Source: Levilactobacillus namurensis DSM 19117 (GTDB lineage: Bacteria > Bacillota > Bacilli > Lactobacillales > Lactobacillaceae). From it: a stretch of DNA of 64,000 nt. The stretch is from NCBI RefSeq assembly GCF_001434785.1, contig NZ_AZDT01000016.1, positions 1 through 64,000 on the forward strand. Reading direction: 5' to 3'. The translations under genes and the position numbers were made by a program. Positions 19,648-29,150 of the stretch are shown here, in pieces (the first letter of the stretch is position 1; every line of letters begins with the position of its first letter). Under the pieces are notes generated by a model. That model was not told the origin of the DNA, searched no databases, and saw only the letters and a program-made list of their open reading frames with translations.

Positions 19648-19676
19648 ATACTACGATGTTTTTCCTAGTTCGTCAA
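19648..19676 (-). promoter_or_regulatory. Promoter of the His-type T-box operon
   Basis: TTGACG (19671-19676) and TAGTAT (19648-19653) on the minus strand, 17-bp spacer. It begins only ~10 bases past the minD stop, so no separate minD terminator fits in between. Confidence 0.7.
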
Positions 19677-19686
19677 GCGTTAATTT

Positions 19687-20493
19687 TTAACCGCGATGGA
19701 ACCAGTTGCTGACCCGGTGCCAGAAGCCCGGTTCCGGTTGGTCTTCCAACTTCATCAACGGCACCGTCTCCCCTTCAAGACGCCGGGCCACGTTCCGGTA
19801 GCCCTGAGCAGCCGGGTTATCCGTATCCAAGACCACAGGTTCCCCTTGGTTAGAAGTGGTGATGACCGCATCATCGTCAAAGATAATGCCCAAGAGTTCG
19901 ATCCCCAGATGGTGCGTAATCTCATCAATGTCCATCATCGAACCATCCTGCATCATGTTACGCCGAATCCGGTTAATCAATAACCGGGGCGCTTCGGTCA
20001 ATGGGTGTTGTTCCAACAGACCAACGACCCGGTCAGCGTCACGAACCGCAGAGATTTCTGGCGTTGTGACCACAATGGCCGCATCCGCACCAGCGACCGC
20101 GTTCATGAAACCTTGCTCGATACCGGCAGGACAATCAATCAGCACGTAATCGTACTCTGGCTTTAATTCGTCTACGATTTCCTTGACCTGCTCTGGTTGC
20201 AACGCCGTCTTATCCGTATTTTGTGCGGCCGGTAACAGGTATAGCTTATCATCAAAGCGCTTATCCTTCACCAGAGCTTGCGGTAACTTCGCCCGGCCCG
20301 TCGCCACGTCCACGATATCATAAATGATTCGGTTATCGAGGCCTAAGACCACGTCTAGATTCCGTAACCCAATATCAAGGTCCATCAGGCAGACCCGCTT
20401 GCCCATTAAGGCAAGCGCCGTCCCGATATTCGCACTGGTCGTGGTCTTACCAACGCCACCCTTACCAGAGGTAATGACAATTGCTTTTCCCAT
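19687..20493 (-). CDS. minD: Septum site-determining ATPase MinD
   Basis: Membrane-associated ParA/MinD ATPase that brings MinC to the membrane and blocks division at cell poles. The deviant Walker A GKGGVGKTT is at residues 10-18. Other motifs are DLDIGLRNLDVVLG and VLIDCPAGIE. The C-terminal amphipathic membrane-targeting helix is clear (EPGFWHRVSNWFHRG). 268 aa. It is the last gene of mreB-mreC-mreD-minC-minD and starts 2 bases after minC. Confidence 0.97.
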   Translation of the reverse strand: MGKAIVITSGKGGVGKTTTSANIGTALALMGKRVCLMDLDIGLRNLDVVLGLDNRIIYDIVDVATGRAKLPQALVKDKRFDDKLYLLPAAQNTDKTALQPEQVKEIVDELKPEYDYVLIDCPAGIEQGFMNAVAGADAAIVVTTPEISAVRDADRVVGLLEQHPLTEAPRLLINRIRRNMMQDGSMMDIDEITHHLGIELLGIIFDDDAVITTSNQGEPVVLDTDNPAAQGYRNVARRLEGETVPLMKLEDQPEPGFWHRVSNWFHRG

Positions 20494-20495
20494 TT

Positions 20496-21167
20496 CTAAA
20501 TTCCTCCGATCTGGTTATACAGCTTGGGATTAATCTTTTTTAGTTTATCCAAGTGACCATAGCTCAACACGTGAAGGTCATTCACGTAGGCAATGGTCTG
20601 GGGTGAAGGTTGTAACTCATCAGGTTCAATAATATCAAATTGTTCGGCAATTCGAATTTGTTGAGCAGATTCTAAATTTCCCATGACCAATTTTGACTCG
20701 TCGTCGGGATACCCCGCCTGCAAGATACCGCTAACGTTACCCATGGAAAAAATATTTCCGGTCGTACAGAGTTTGCCCCCTTCATGGATGGTACCTAAAA
20801 ACAGGACATCCCCCTGCATAGAGACCTCTTGGCCGTTACGAATCACCTTACTGAGCAAATGGACGTTTTCCCGTTCCCGCAACTGTTGTGCGTCCGCAAC
20901 CGTGATGACGTTGGCGGCAATCTTATGGATTTCAAACCGGGGATAGTTCCCCACCATTTGTTCAATTTGCTGTTTCTCTTCCGCAGTCAAGATTCGATCT
21001 TCCGTTAACACGTCCAGCGATACCTTGCTGGTTTCTTGGGCCTGCGGATCAACCTTGAGATTTTCGAGTAAAGTCTTTAAGTCGACTAGGATCTGGTCCA
21101 GACTTGCAGATTGCTTGAGGACTAAATCATAGCCGTTTTGCGTTCCACGTAATACGGCAGCTTGCAT
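20496..21167 (-). CDS. minC: Septum site-determining protein MinC
   Basis: FtsZ polymerisation inhibitor acting with MinD. It has an N-terminal FtsZ-inhibitory domain and a C-terminal right-handed beta-helix (VIRNGQEVSMQGDVLFLG, ... GGKLCTTGNIFSMGNVSG), which binds MinD. The chosen start is ATG at 21167, 10 bases after GGAGGG. The alternative GTG at 21185 overlaps that ribosome site. 223 aa. It lies just after mreD. Confidence 0.94.
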   Translation of the reverse strand: MQAAVLRGTQNGYDLVLKQSASLDQILVDLKTLLENLKVDPQAQETSKVSLDVLTEDRILTAEEKQQIEQMVGNYPRFEIHKIAANVITVADAQQLRERENVHLLSKVIRNGQEVSMQGDVLFLGTIHEGGKLCTTGNIFSMGNVSGILQAGYPDDESKLVMGNLESAQQIRIAEQFDIIEPDELQPSPQTIAYVNDLHVLSYGHLDKLKKINPKLYNQIGGI

Positions 21168-21185
21168 AGCGTTCTTTCCCTCCAC

Positions 21186-21707
21186 CTAGTTTAACCAATT
21201 ATACACCCATCGAATGGGAAAATATAAAATCACAAACAACGCAAGATTCAAGGCCAATGTGGGCCCCAGCGTCGTGACTAGAAAGGTGCTCCCTGCCATA
21301 TTGGTCAAATGAACCATGCGGCTAGCCAAGTACCCTAAGGCCTCAACCAACGTGATATCAATAAAGTAAATCAATAGTCCACTCAAAAAGTTCGGACTGA
21401 TGTACCGCGTTAACACCCGGGTCAAGTACACCACTAACGGAAAGATGAAGACGTAGACCCCGAAGATGCCCGTATAGTACAAATCGAAAACGGCCCCCAT
21501 CACGGCAGCCCACCGTGCTAACGGCATGTCGATCCGGTCTTCAAACAAAATGGCACAAATTAGCCACAGAACCACCAGATGACTGACCATAACCGCCGAG
21601 TAACGAAAGAGGTGCGTACTAAAGACCTGACTGATTGACCCGTCTAAAAACAGAAACAAAAAGAGGCCAATCGGAAAGCCAAATCGTAACTTTGATAGTC
21701 GATACAC
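21186..21707 (-). CDS. mreD: Rod shape-determining protein MreD
   Basis: Integral membrane partner of MreC in the elongation machinery. Five to six hydrophobic helices span nearly all of its 173 aa, and the family motif YYTGIFGVYVFIFPLVVYLTR-like region is present. It starts 12 bases after mreC and ends within the minC ribosome site, so the cluster is tightly coupled. Sequence conservation in the family is low; the call rests on topology plus context. Confidence 0.92.
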   Translation of the reverse strand: MYRLSKLRFGFPIGLFLFLFLDGSISQVFSTHLFRYSAVMVSHLVVLWLICAILFEDRIDMPLARWAAVMGAVFDLYYTGIFGVYVFIFPLVVYLTRVLTRYISPNFLSGLLIYFIDITLVEALGYLASRMVHLTNMAGSTFLVTTLGPTLALNLALFVILYFPIRWVYNWLN

Positions 21708-21719
21708 GCCGCGTCCCCC

Positions 21720-22571
21720 CTACTGTTTGGTAACGGCAACCGTTACAATGTTCAGGCTGCTTAAGTCGGTTGCTGGCGTAATGTACAGCTTAGTCGACAG
21801 TCCGTAATCGTCACCCGTTGACTTCGCGACTTGGCCGACGTATAAGCCCTTAGGTGTCACGCCACCCAAACCACTGGTGACGACCTTGTCGCCCTTGCTG
21901 ATCTTAGCCTTAGTCGTCAGGTTGTTCATGGTGATCTCGCCACTGTTCGCATTGAACCCGCTCAAAACACCGTTGACCGTCTTGCCGGATTTGGTAGTAA
22001 TCTGAACGGCGAACCGGTTCGCCGAGTCGTTATTATCCGTAATCAGTTCAACCTTCGAATTTGTCTTGTTGACTTCCGCAATCCGCCCCACTAATCCAGA
22101 ACCGGACATGACGGGCATGTTCTTGACCACGCCCGCGGAAGAACCTTTATTGATGACGACTTGATTCTGCCAGGATGAAGGCGTCCGGGTAATAACCGCC
22201 GCCGTAATTGCGGTGTAGTCCGTTAACGAGGCGTTTAACCCAATCTGCTTCTTCAGCTGTTTATTTTCCTTAGCCAACGTTTGGTCCCGAACCTTCGTCT
22301 GGGCCAATTCACCGACTTGTTTCTTTAACTGTTGATTTTCTTGGTACGTATTTAAGAGTTCTGAAAGCGAACTGACGGACCCGCTCAACCCATTGGCTGG
22401 TAAAGCCACCACCCGGTCGGCTAACCCGACAATATCGTTACCGAATTGTTGAATCAATGGCGGCGTCGAACGCTTATTCCGAATGGCTACGGACAACGTC
22501 ATCAAAGCAAAGCTAACAATCAAGCAGACGATGATGATGACCAGCCGCCGATTGAAAGAAAATTTCTGCAT
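21720..22571 (-). CDS. mreC: Rod shape-determining protein MreC
   Basis: Bitopic scaffold of the lateral wall-synthesis complex. It has an N-terminal transmembrane helix (about residues 10-28), a coiled coil (NTYQENQQLKKQVGEL... about 65-105) and a C-terminal pair of beta-barrel domains (VITRTPSSWQNQVVINKGSSAGV, ... SGLGGVTPKGLYVGQV). The start is ATG at 22571, 5 bases after GGAGGT; the longer frame to 22619 reads into the mreB-mreC spacer. 283 aa. Confidence 0.95.
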   Translation of the reverse strand: MQKFSFNRRLVIIIVCLIVSFALMTLSVAIRNKRSTPPLIQQFGNDIVGLADRVVALPANGLSGSVSSLSELLNTYQENQQLKKQVGELAQTKVRDQTLAKENKQLKKQIGLNASLTDYTAITAAVITRTPSSWQNQVVINKGSSAGVVKNMPVMSGSGLVGRIAEVNKTNSKVELITDNNDSANRFAVQITTKSGKTVNGVLSGFNANSGEITMNNLTTKAKISKGDKVVTSGLGGVTPKGLYVGQVAKSTGDDYGLSTKLYITPATDLSSLNIVTVAVTKQ

Positions 22572-22625
22572 GTTTGACCTCCATCTGGTTCGATCCACTG
22601 AGGATCCGACCTTAAACAATAAAGA

Positions 22626-22647
22626 AGCGGGAAGCTGCCTTCCCGCT
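22626..22647 (-). terminator. Hairpin between mreB and mreC
   Basis: Perfect stem AGCGGGAAG / CTTCCCGCT with a 4-base loop, followed on the minus strand by TTCTTTATTGTTT. It looks like a partial terminator that would lower mreCD-minCD expression relative to mreB, since no clear promoter for mreC follows. Confidence 0.6.
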
Positions 22648-22652
22648 AGTCC

Positions 22653-23657
22653 CTATTTCTTCTTCATGACATCGATACTCTTTAAGGATTCTCCAGTACC
22701 TGCAGCCACACAATCCAATGGGTCGTTCGCAATGGAAACCGGAACTTTGGTTGCATCAGCAATCACTTCAGATAAGTTTTTCAATAATGCGCCACCACCG
22801 GTCAAGACGATCCCGTGATCGATCACATCGGCAGCGATTTCAGGCGACGTTTCTTCCAAGGTCTCCTTGATCGCCGTGATCACGGCTTGAACGGGTTCTT
22901 GAATGGCCTTCGCCACATCGATGGCGGAGACTTCAACGGCCTTGGGTAAGCCCGTAACCAGATCTCGGCCACGAATCGTGGCACCCTCGATCTTTTCAGC
23001 GTCCTTGACGGAAGCCGAACCAATGTCCATCTTCAGCTTTTCAGCCGTTCGTTCCCCAATCAACAGGTTGAAGTTAGAGCGAACGTAAGTCGAGATAGCA
23101 TCGTCCAACTTATCCCCAGCAATCCGAATGGACCGACTGGAAACGATCCCACCTAAGGAAATCGTGGCCACATCGGTGGTTCCACCACCCATGTCGACAA
23201 CCATGCTCCCGGTTGGGTCCATGACGGGGAGACCAGCACCAATCGCTGCGGCAAATGGTTCTTCAATCACGTAAGCATCGCGTGCGCCTGCAACCCGGGT
23301 AGCATCGATGACCGCCCGTTTTTCAACTTCCGTAACGCCGCTAGGTACGCAGACCATGACATAAGGTTTACCGCCTGAACGCCCAACCGTCTTCTCGATG
23401 AAGTACTTCATCATGGCAACCGTCGTGTCATAGTCAGCGATGACCCCGTCTTTCATTGGGCGAATCGCCACAATACTAGCTGGCGTCCGTCCAATCATTG
23501 CGCGTGCGTCTTCACCAACGGACACAATTTCCCCAGACTTTGTGTTCTTGGCGACAACGGAAGGTTCGCGTAGAACGATTCCCTTACCGTCAACGTAGAC
23601 AATCGTATTGGCGGTACCCAAATCGATTCCAATATTTTTCGTTCCTAATCCGAACAC
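22653..23657 (-). CDS. mreB: Rod shape-determining actin homologue MreB
   Basis: Bacterial actin that guides lateral wall synthesis. The N-terminus [21 protein letters not shown] contains phosphate-1. [12 protein letters not shown] (phosphate-2), the hydrophobic membrane-binding N-terminal Phe/Leu and [12 protein letters not shown] (adenosine motif) are present. 334 aa. It heads the mreBCD-minCD run. An extended -10 (TGTTATAAT, hexamer 23723-23728) lies upstream without a good -35. A second paralogue is at 47407-48411. Confidence 0.97.
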   Translation of the reverse strand: MFGLGTKNIGIDLGTANTIVYVDGKGIVLREPSVVAKNTKSGEIVSVGEDARAMIGRTPASIVAIRPMKDGVIADYDTTVAMMKYFIEKTVGRSGGKPYVMVCVPSGVTEVEKRAVIDATRVAGARDAYVIEEPFAAAIGAGLPVMDPTGSMVVDMGGGTTDVATISLGGIVSSRSIRIAGDKLDDAISTYVRSNFNLLIGERTAEKLKMDIGSASVKDAEKIEGATIRGRDLVTGLPKAVEVSAIDVAKAIQEPVQAVITAIKETLEETSPEIAADVIDHGIVLTGGGALLKNLSEVIADATKVPVSIANDPLDCVAAGTGESLKSIDVMKKK

Positions 23658-23722
23658 TGTGTTTCATCCCTTCATTGTCAACAAAATATTAATGGATTTT
23701 TGTCTTATTCATTGATAGACGT

Positions 23723-23728
23723 ATTATA
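23723..23728 (-). promoter_or_regulatory. Extended -10 promoter of mreB
   Basis: Perfect TATAAT on the minus strand preceded by TG one base upstream, 66 bases before the mreB start. No good -35 lies 17 bp upstream. Confidence 0.55.
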
Positions 23729-23892
23729 ACATACCTATCTACGTGAAAACACGTCGTCAACGTTAAGAATACCGAACTTTTAAGCAGAAAGAAATACCTA
23801 AAGATGATTTTAATTAGATTTTAAGGGTTCCCCACCTTTTCCCGGTCACGGGGCCGCCGCTCATCAGTTATCAGCCCCCCGCTTCCGCTTGA

Positions 23893-25218
23893 TTAGGCCG
23901 GATCATCCGGATCCTTGAAGTAGTGCCGAACCTCCGAGATAAAGTACAACGACCCCGTCAACAACAACAGGTCCTCGGCCGACATCTTGCTTAACGCTTC
24001 CCGCAAAGCGGTCGGCCAGTCTGCGGCCATGGTCACCCGGTCATGGACGGTTACCGCCTCTTCCAATTCAACGGGCGTTGCTGCCGCCCGTTTGCCTGGT
24101 CCGCTGAACTGGGTCACGATTAAGTGAACGTTCGGAACGGTCAACAACGTCCGAACCATCTGGGTGTACTGCTTATCTGCGAGGACCGCTAACACGATGT
24201 AGACCTCGTTAGTCGCGAAGTGGCGGCGCAACAGCGCGGCCATTTCGACCATAGCGGGTTCGTTATGGGCCCCGTCAATAGCGATCAACGGCTGGTCGTT
24301 CAACCGTTCAAAGCGCCCCGGCCAAGCCGTGTGGGCCAATCCCTGACGAATCGTCGCCGGCGTTACCGCCCCGTGCCGGAGCTGCTGGTAGGTAATAAAC
24401 GCCGTCAGCGCCGTTGCAGCATTATCCATCTGGTATGGTCCCAAAAGATCAATTTGCAAATGTTGCCAATGCCACGCCGCATACCGGTAAGCAAACCGTT
24501 CCCCCCACGCCTCGTGTGGCTGGTTGGTCACCGTATAGTCACGACCCAACGCAACGACTTGAGTCTGTTGACGAGCAGCCGTTTGATCCATCACAGCCAA
24601 GGCATCTGCGGATAAGCGACCACACACCACGGGAACGTTCGGTTTGATGATTCCCGCTTTTTGCGCCGCAATTTTAGGGATAGTATCGCCCAAAATTTTC
24701 ATGTGATCCATCCCAATTGTGGTAATCACGGAAACTAACGGTGTTATGATATTTGTCGAATCGTACAGACCGCCTAGCCCCACTTCGACCACCACGGTGT
24801 CGACCGGATGACTGGCAAAGTAGCAAAACATCAGGGCCGTATCAATTTCAAACTCGGTAGGGCCCTTTTCGGCTAACTCCTGGTCCAGCTGCGCCACCAC
24901 GGGTTCAACTCGCTGCACCAACGCGACCAATTCGTCATCCGAAATCGGTTCCCCATCGCGACTGATGCGTTCGTTGAACCGCGTAATAAACGGCGAGGTA
25001 AACGTCCCGACCGTTTGACCATCGGCCATCAACAGATCTCGTAAGAACGCCACCGTTGACCCTTTACCGTTGGTCCCCGCAACGTGGATCATTTGTAGTT
25101 GTTCTTGGGGATTCCCCAACAACGCCATAAAATGCCGCATCCGTTCTAGGGTCGGCGCCTTCTTGAACCGGTCCCGACCATGAATAAAGTTTAAAGCTTC
25201 TTGATAAGTTCTAACCAC
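23893..25218 (-). CDS. folC: Folylpolyglutamate synthase / dihydrofolate synthase
   Basis: Adds glutamate to folates (Mur-ligase fold). P-loop AGTNGKGST is at residues 47-55. The folate-binding region SPFITRFNERISRDG, the Mur motif TTIGMDHMKILGDT and IDGAHNEPA are present. 441 aa, family length. It follows valS, as in most lactobacilli. In some lactobacilli radC lies between folC and mreB; here the 235-base spacer has no gene. Confidence 0.93.
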   Translation of the reverse strand: MVRTYQEALNFIHGRDRFKKAPTLERMRHFMALLGNPQEQLQMIHVAGTNGKGSTVAFLRDLLMADGQTVGTFTSPFITRFNERISRDGEPISDDELVALVQRVEPVVAQLDQELAEKGPTEFEIDTALMFCYFASHPVDTVVVEVGLGGLYDSTNIITPLVSVITTIGMDHMKILGDTIPKIAAQKAGIIKPNVPVVCGRLSADALAVMDQTAARQQTQVVALGRDYTVTNQPHEAWGERFAYRYAAWHWQHLQIDLLGPYQMDNAATALTAFITYQQLRHGAVTPATIRQGLAHTAWPGRFERLNDQPLIAIDGAHNEPAMVEMAALLRRHFATNEVYIVLAVLADKQYTQMVRTLLTVPNVHLIVTQFSGPGKRAAATPVELEEAVTVHDRVTMAADWPTALREALSKMSAEDLLLLTGSLYFISEVRHYFKDPDDPA

Positions 25219-25349
25219 TATTTTGGCCTCCTACCATCCCGCTAATCGTCTCGATTAACTAATTTTCCGTTAAAACGGTCTGCCGGGTACCAATTTAGCC
25301 CCGTTTAGACCGCAAAATCCTTATCCAGTTTAGCAGATTTCAGCACGAC

Positions 25350-25387
25350 AAAAAAGCCAAGCCACCGGGAATCGGCGGGCTTGGCTT
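25350..25387 (-). terminator. Terminator after valS
   Basis: Ten-base-pair stem AAGCCAAGCC / GGCTTGGCTT followed on the minus strand by TTTTTTG, just past the valS stop. Confidence 0.85.
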
Positions 25388-25401
25388 CATTTTAACTTAG
25401 C

Positions 25402-28068
25402 TTAAAGTTGGGCTTGAATTTCAGCTAAACGGTCCTTGGTTGCGGCTAACTTCTTTTGGTTATCCACTTGCTTTTCCCGTTCCGCATTAACCACGTCTTC
25501 TGGGGCGTTGGCAACGAAGCGTTCGTTGCTCAACTTCTTAGTCGCGCGTTCAACTTCACTCGTGAACTTCGCCACTTCTTTCTCCAGACGGGCAGCTTCT
25601 TCCTTCAAGTCGACTAACTCGGCCAATGGCACGGAGATTTCAGCAGACGTAATCACCGCCGTCATCGCGAGCTTCGGCGCTACTAAGTCGGCACCAATCT
25701 CCAAGTTCTTAGGGTGAACGAACCGGTCAATGTAGTCCCGGTTGTTGTCAAAGACGGCTTGGAGCTTCGCATCACTAGTCTTGATCTGTAAATCAATTGG
25801 CGTAGACATCGGCGCGTTGGCTTCCGCCCGGATGTTCCGTACCGCCTTGATCAGGTCGATCAGACTGGTCATGTCGTTTTCAGCCGTGGCATTGTCGAAT
25901 TCTGGATGGTCAACCGGGTACGCCGCCGTAACCAGGGATTGTCCCTTATGCGGCATTGCTTGCCAGATGGCTTCCGTGACAAACGGCATGATTGGTTGTA
26001 AGAGGCGTAACGTCTGATCCAGAACGTAAGCCAACAGGTCTTGTTTAACGGCCTTCGCCGCAGCGTCATCCCCGGTCAGCACACTCTTACTCATTTCGAT
26101 ATACCAGTCACAGAAGTCGTTCCAGATGAAGTTGTACAGAGCACGCCCCGCTTCACCGAAGTCGAACTTATCAAACATCTCCGTCACGTGGTTGACCGTG
26201 GCATTTAACCGGCTCAAGATCCACCGATCCGTTAAGTCCCATTGGTCTTCAGCAGGAACCTCTGGCTTCGTGTCGTCACCCAAGTTCATGATCACGAACC
26301 GGCTGGCGTTCCAGATCTTGTTAATGAAGTTCCACGCAGCGTCCATCTTCTTGTAACTGAACCGCACGTCTTGGCCGGCCGTCGAACCCGTAGACAGGAA
26401 CCACCGTAAGGCATCGGCCCCGTACTTGTTGATCACGTCCATCGGGTCAATTCCGTTCCCTAAGGACTTGCTCATCTTGCGGCCTTCCTCGTCACGAATC
26501 AAACCGTGTAACAGGACGTGTTTGAACGGCCGCTTACCCGTAAATTCAAGGCTTTGGAAGATCATCCGGGAAACCCAGAAGAAGATGATATCATATCCCG
26601 TTACCAGGGTGTTGGTTGGGAAGTACCGCTGGTAGTCGGCACTGTCTTCATTGGGCCAACCCATTGTGGAGAATGGCCATAACCCACTGGAGAACCAGGT
26701 ATCCAGCACGTCGGGATCTTGTTCCCAGTTTTCCGGATCCTTAGGTGCCGTTTCACCCACGTAGATTTCACCAGTCTTTTTATGGTACCAGGCTGGAATC
26801 CGGTGTCCCCACCAGAGTTGCCGGGAGATGACCCAGTCATGGGCATTTTCCATCCACTGCATAAAGGTGTGCTCGAAGCGCTTCGGTACAAAGTCCACCG
26901 CGTCGTCACTCTTTTGGTTCGCCATGGCTTCCTCAGCCAATGGTTTCATCTTAACGAACCACTGAGTCGACAACCGGGCTTCAACTTGAACCCCCGTCCG
27001 CTCGGAATGACCTACGGCGTGCACGATAGGGTCAACTTTCAGTAATAAACCTTGTTGATCCAGGTCCGCAACCATGGCCTTACGGGCTTCAAACCGGTCC
27101 ATTCCTTCGTACTTACCAGCCTTAGCGTTCATCGTCGCGTCTTCGTTCATGGTATTGATTCGTTCCAAGTTGTGACGATTACCAACCAAGAAGTCGTTCG
27201 GGTCGTGGGCTGGGGTAATCTTTACCATCCCCGTTCCGAAGTCGGGATCAACGTATTGGTCCGCGATAATCGGAATCTCACGGTTCGCTAACGGTAAGAC
27301 CACTTTGGTGCCTACTAACGCCTTGTACCGGTCATCATTAGGGTTGACCGCTACGGCAGTGTCCCCCATCATGGTTTCCGGCCGCGTCGTTGCAATCTCA
27401 ATGTAGTGCTTACCGTTAAAGGTCTGATCTTTATCCACAAATGGGTACTTGACGTGGTAGAAGGCCCCTTTATCATCCTTATGAATGACTTCGATATCGG
27501 ATAAGGCCGTCCGGGCTTGTGGATCCCAGTTGATGATGTACTCGCCCCGGTAGATCAAGCCCTTCTTGTAGAGCGCCACAAAGACCTTCTTAACCGCATC
27601 CGAGAGCCCCTTATCCAGGGTGAACCGTTCCCGGGAGTAGTCTAACGAGAGGCCTAACTTAGCCCATTGCTTGTGAATCGTGTCCGCGTACTCGTCTTTC
27701 CAGTCCCAGACTTGCTTGATGAAGGCTTCCCGTCCTAAATCGTAACGGGAAATCCCCTGTTCACGCAGTTTGGCTTCCACTTTAGCCTGGGTGGCGATGC
27801 CGGCGTGGTCCATCCCTGGTAACCACAGCGTATCGTATCCTTGCATCCGCTTCTGCCGAATCAGCATGTCTTGCAACGTGGTATCCCATGCGTGACCTAA
27901 ATGCAATTTCCCAGTAACGTTCGGCGGTGGTAAAACAATCGAATAAGGCTTAGCTTCTGGATCACCACTTGGTTTGAACACATCTTCGTCTAACCAAGTC
28001 TGGTAGCGTCCCGCTTCAACGGCGGTCGGATCATACTTGGTCGGCATGTCAATTTGCTTATCTGCCAT
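25402..28068 (-). CDS. valS: Valyl-tRNA synthetase
   Basis: Class I synthetase that charges tRNA-Val. HIGH motif reads HLGH (56-59) in [19 protein letters not shown] is present as [13 protein letters not shown]. The CP1 editing domain ([17 protein letters not shown]), anticodon-binding domain and C-terminal coiled coil ([18 protein letters not shown]) are complete. 888 aa from ATG at 28068. A TTG nine bases upstream extends the frame by three residues and is less likely. Expression is predicted to be controlled by the valine T-box at 28115-28347. Confidence 0.98.
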   Translation of the reverse strand: MADKQIDMPTKYDPTAVEAGRYQTWLDEDVFKPSGDPEAKPYSIVLPPPNVTGKLHLGHAWDTTLQDMLIRQKRMQGYDTLWLPGMDHAGIATQAKVEAKLREQGISRYDLGREAFIKQVWDWKDEYADTIHKQWAKLGLSLDYSRERFTLDKGLSDAVKKVFVALYKKGLIYRGEYIINWDPQARTALSDIEVIHKDDKGAFYHVKYPFVDKDQTFNGKHYIEIATTRPETMMGDTAVAVNPNDDRYKALVGTKVVLPLANREIPIIADQYVDPDFGTGMVKITPAHDPNDFLVGNRHNLERINTMNEDATMNAKAGKYEGMDRFEARKAMVADLDQQGLLLKVDPIVHAVGHSERTGVQVEARLSTQWFVKMKPLAEEAMANQKSDDAVDFVPKRFEHTFMQWMENAHDWVISRQLWWGHRIPAWYHKKTGEIYVGETAPKDPENWEQDPDVLDTWFSSGLWPFSTMGWPNEDSADYQRYFPTNTLVTGYDIIFFWVSRMIFQSLEFTGKRPFKHVLLHGLIRDEEGRKMSKSLGNGIDPMDVINKYGADALRWFLSTGSTAGQDVRFSYKKMDAAWNFINKIWNASRFVIMNLGDDTKPEVPAEDQWDLTDRWILSRLNATVNHVTEMFDKFDFGEAGRALYNFIWNDFCDWYIEMSKSVLTGDDAAAKAVKQDLLAYVLDQTLRLLQPIMPFVTEAIWQAMPHKGQSLVTAAYPVDHPEFDNATAENDMTSLIDLIKAVRNIRAEANAPMSTPIDLQIKTSDAKLQAVFDNNRDYIDRFVHPKNLEIGADLVAPKLAMTAVITSAEISVPLAELVDLKEEAARLEKEVAKFTSEVERATKKLSNERFVANAPEDVVNAEREKQVDNQKKLAATKDRLAEIQAQL

Positions 28069-28114
28069 ATCTCTCAATCCCTTTCTTCAAAAACGACGCC
28101 GGTCACACTGGCAC

Positions 28115-28347
28115 AAAAAAAAGACCTCGTCCTAAACATTAGGACGAAGTCTCTTCGCGGTACCACCTAAATTGGGCGTTAATGCCCCACTTATCTTCGT
28201 TGTTAACGGAGTGTGCTCCGGTGTTAGCCTACTGATTTCAGCTAACCAGCTCACAAGCTACGTTCACTAGTGCGTTCCGACCGTCTCCCAGCAACACGGC
28301 TCTCTACTGCGGTTCCCACTAGCTACTCTCTTGCTCACAGCTATTTA
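28115..28347 (-). promoter_or_regulatory. Valine T-box leader of valS
   Basis: tRNA-Val-sensing leader. It shows the AGAGAGTAG motif of Stem I, a specifier loop GAAC-GTA-G (GTA, valine, 28259-28261), the T-box sequence AGGTGGTACCGCG at 28156-28168, and a terminator at 28115-28152 (15-bp stem, then eight T). The Val codon agrees with the downstream gene, which supports the way specifiers were read here. Uncharged tRNA-Val is expected to promote valS transcription. Confidence 0.93.
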
Positions 28348-28353
28348 ACTTGT

Positions 28354-28382
28354 AGTGTAACGAATTTTTAGTTAGTCGTCAA
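28354..28382 (-). promoter_or_regulatory. Promoter of valS, inside the end of tpx
   Basis: TTGACG (28377-28382) and TACACT (28354-28359) on the minus strand, spacer 17. The -35 lies within the last codons of tpx (stop at 28372-28374). Confidence 0.7.
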
Positions 28383-28881
28383 CACGTGGCACCAACTTTT
28401 CTAAGGCCGCCAACGCTGCCAGATAATCTGGCTCATCCGACTGTTCAACGACGACTTGACGATAAACAATCTTCCCCGTGTCATCGATGATCCAGATGGA
28501 CCGGGCCAAGTTGCCAAGGTTCGGCACGTATAAGCCCGTTTCGTAACCAAACGACAACTCTTCGTCAGACAGGAGGTCGACGTTGTTGACCCCTTCAGCG
28601 GCACACCAGCCCGTCTGTTCGGCAACGGAGTTATTCGACACCGTGTAGAATTTAGCGGCTGGATAATGGTCCGCCTGTTGGGTGAACTTTCGCGTCTGTA
28701 ACGTGCAAACCGGGGTATTTAAGTCGGGAACAACACTGATCAGGGCAACTTGGCCAATCAGATCAGCCGTCTTCACCTTTTCATTCTGTTGATCAAAAAG
28801 CTTAAACTTGGGTAACCGATCGCCCACTGCGGGTAATTCCCCCGCCAGAGACATTTTTTTACCGAGTCTCGTGACTTCCAC
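28372..28881 (-). CDS. tpx: Thiol peroxidase (atypical 2-Cys peroxiredoxin)
   Basis: Reduces peroxides using a thioredoxin-regenerated Cys pair. The Tpx signature is seen as VPDLNTPVCTLQTRKF, with the peroxidatic C59 and resolving C93 (TGWCAAEG). 169 aa. The preferred start is GTG at 28881, 8 bases after AAGGAG; a GTG three codons earlier overlaps that site. A promoter-like TTGTTT...CATAAT (28934-28939) precedes it. The 260 bases to thiI hold this promoter and the thiI terminator. It is probably monocistronic. Confidence 0.93.
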   Translation of the reverse strand: MEVTRLGKKMSLAGELPAVGDRLPKFKLFDQQNEKVKTADLIGQVALISVVPDLNTPVCTLQTRKFTQQADHYPAAKFYTVSNNSVAEQTGWCAAEGVNNVDLLSDEELSFGYETGLYVPNLGNLARSIWIIDDTGKIVYRQVVVEQSDEPDYLAALAALEKLVPRVDD

Positions 28882-29066
28882 ACAGATCACTCCTTAAAGA
28901 TTGTTTAACCAGATCACACTGGTTATTAGATTAATTATGACGCAGGCACCCCCGAAAAAACAAGTAATTTGAAGGGGATTTTTAGAAAAAACAATGTAGT
29001 GCATCGGTGACCCAGCGTGAGGGCCACCAACCAGTTCTGGCCCCGCTACGGTAACGCCATAATCAC

Positions 29067-29112
29067 AAAACGACCGCCTTGTACCTGATAAGATTCAGGC
29101 TCAAAGCGGTCA
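29067..29112 (-). terminator. Terminator after thiI
   Basis: Long stem with arms CGACCGCCTTGTACCTGA and TCAGGCTCAAAGCGGTC (few mismatches), followed on the minus strand by CGTTTTGTG. It lies 40 bases past the thiI stop. Confidence 0.8.
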
Positions 29113-29150
29113 TTTGTGGTTGTGTCTGGTTATTTAAAATGTCGTACGGG

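Noticed and set aside
23658-23892. A radC gene or remnant between folC and mreB
   Set aside because: No open frame or RadC motif in the 235 bases; only the mreB promoter region.
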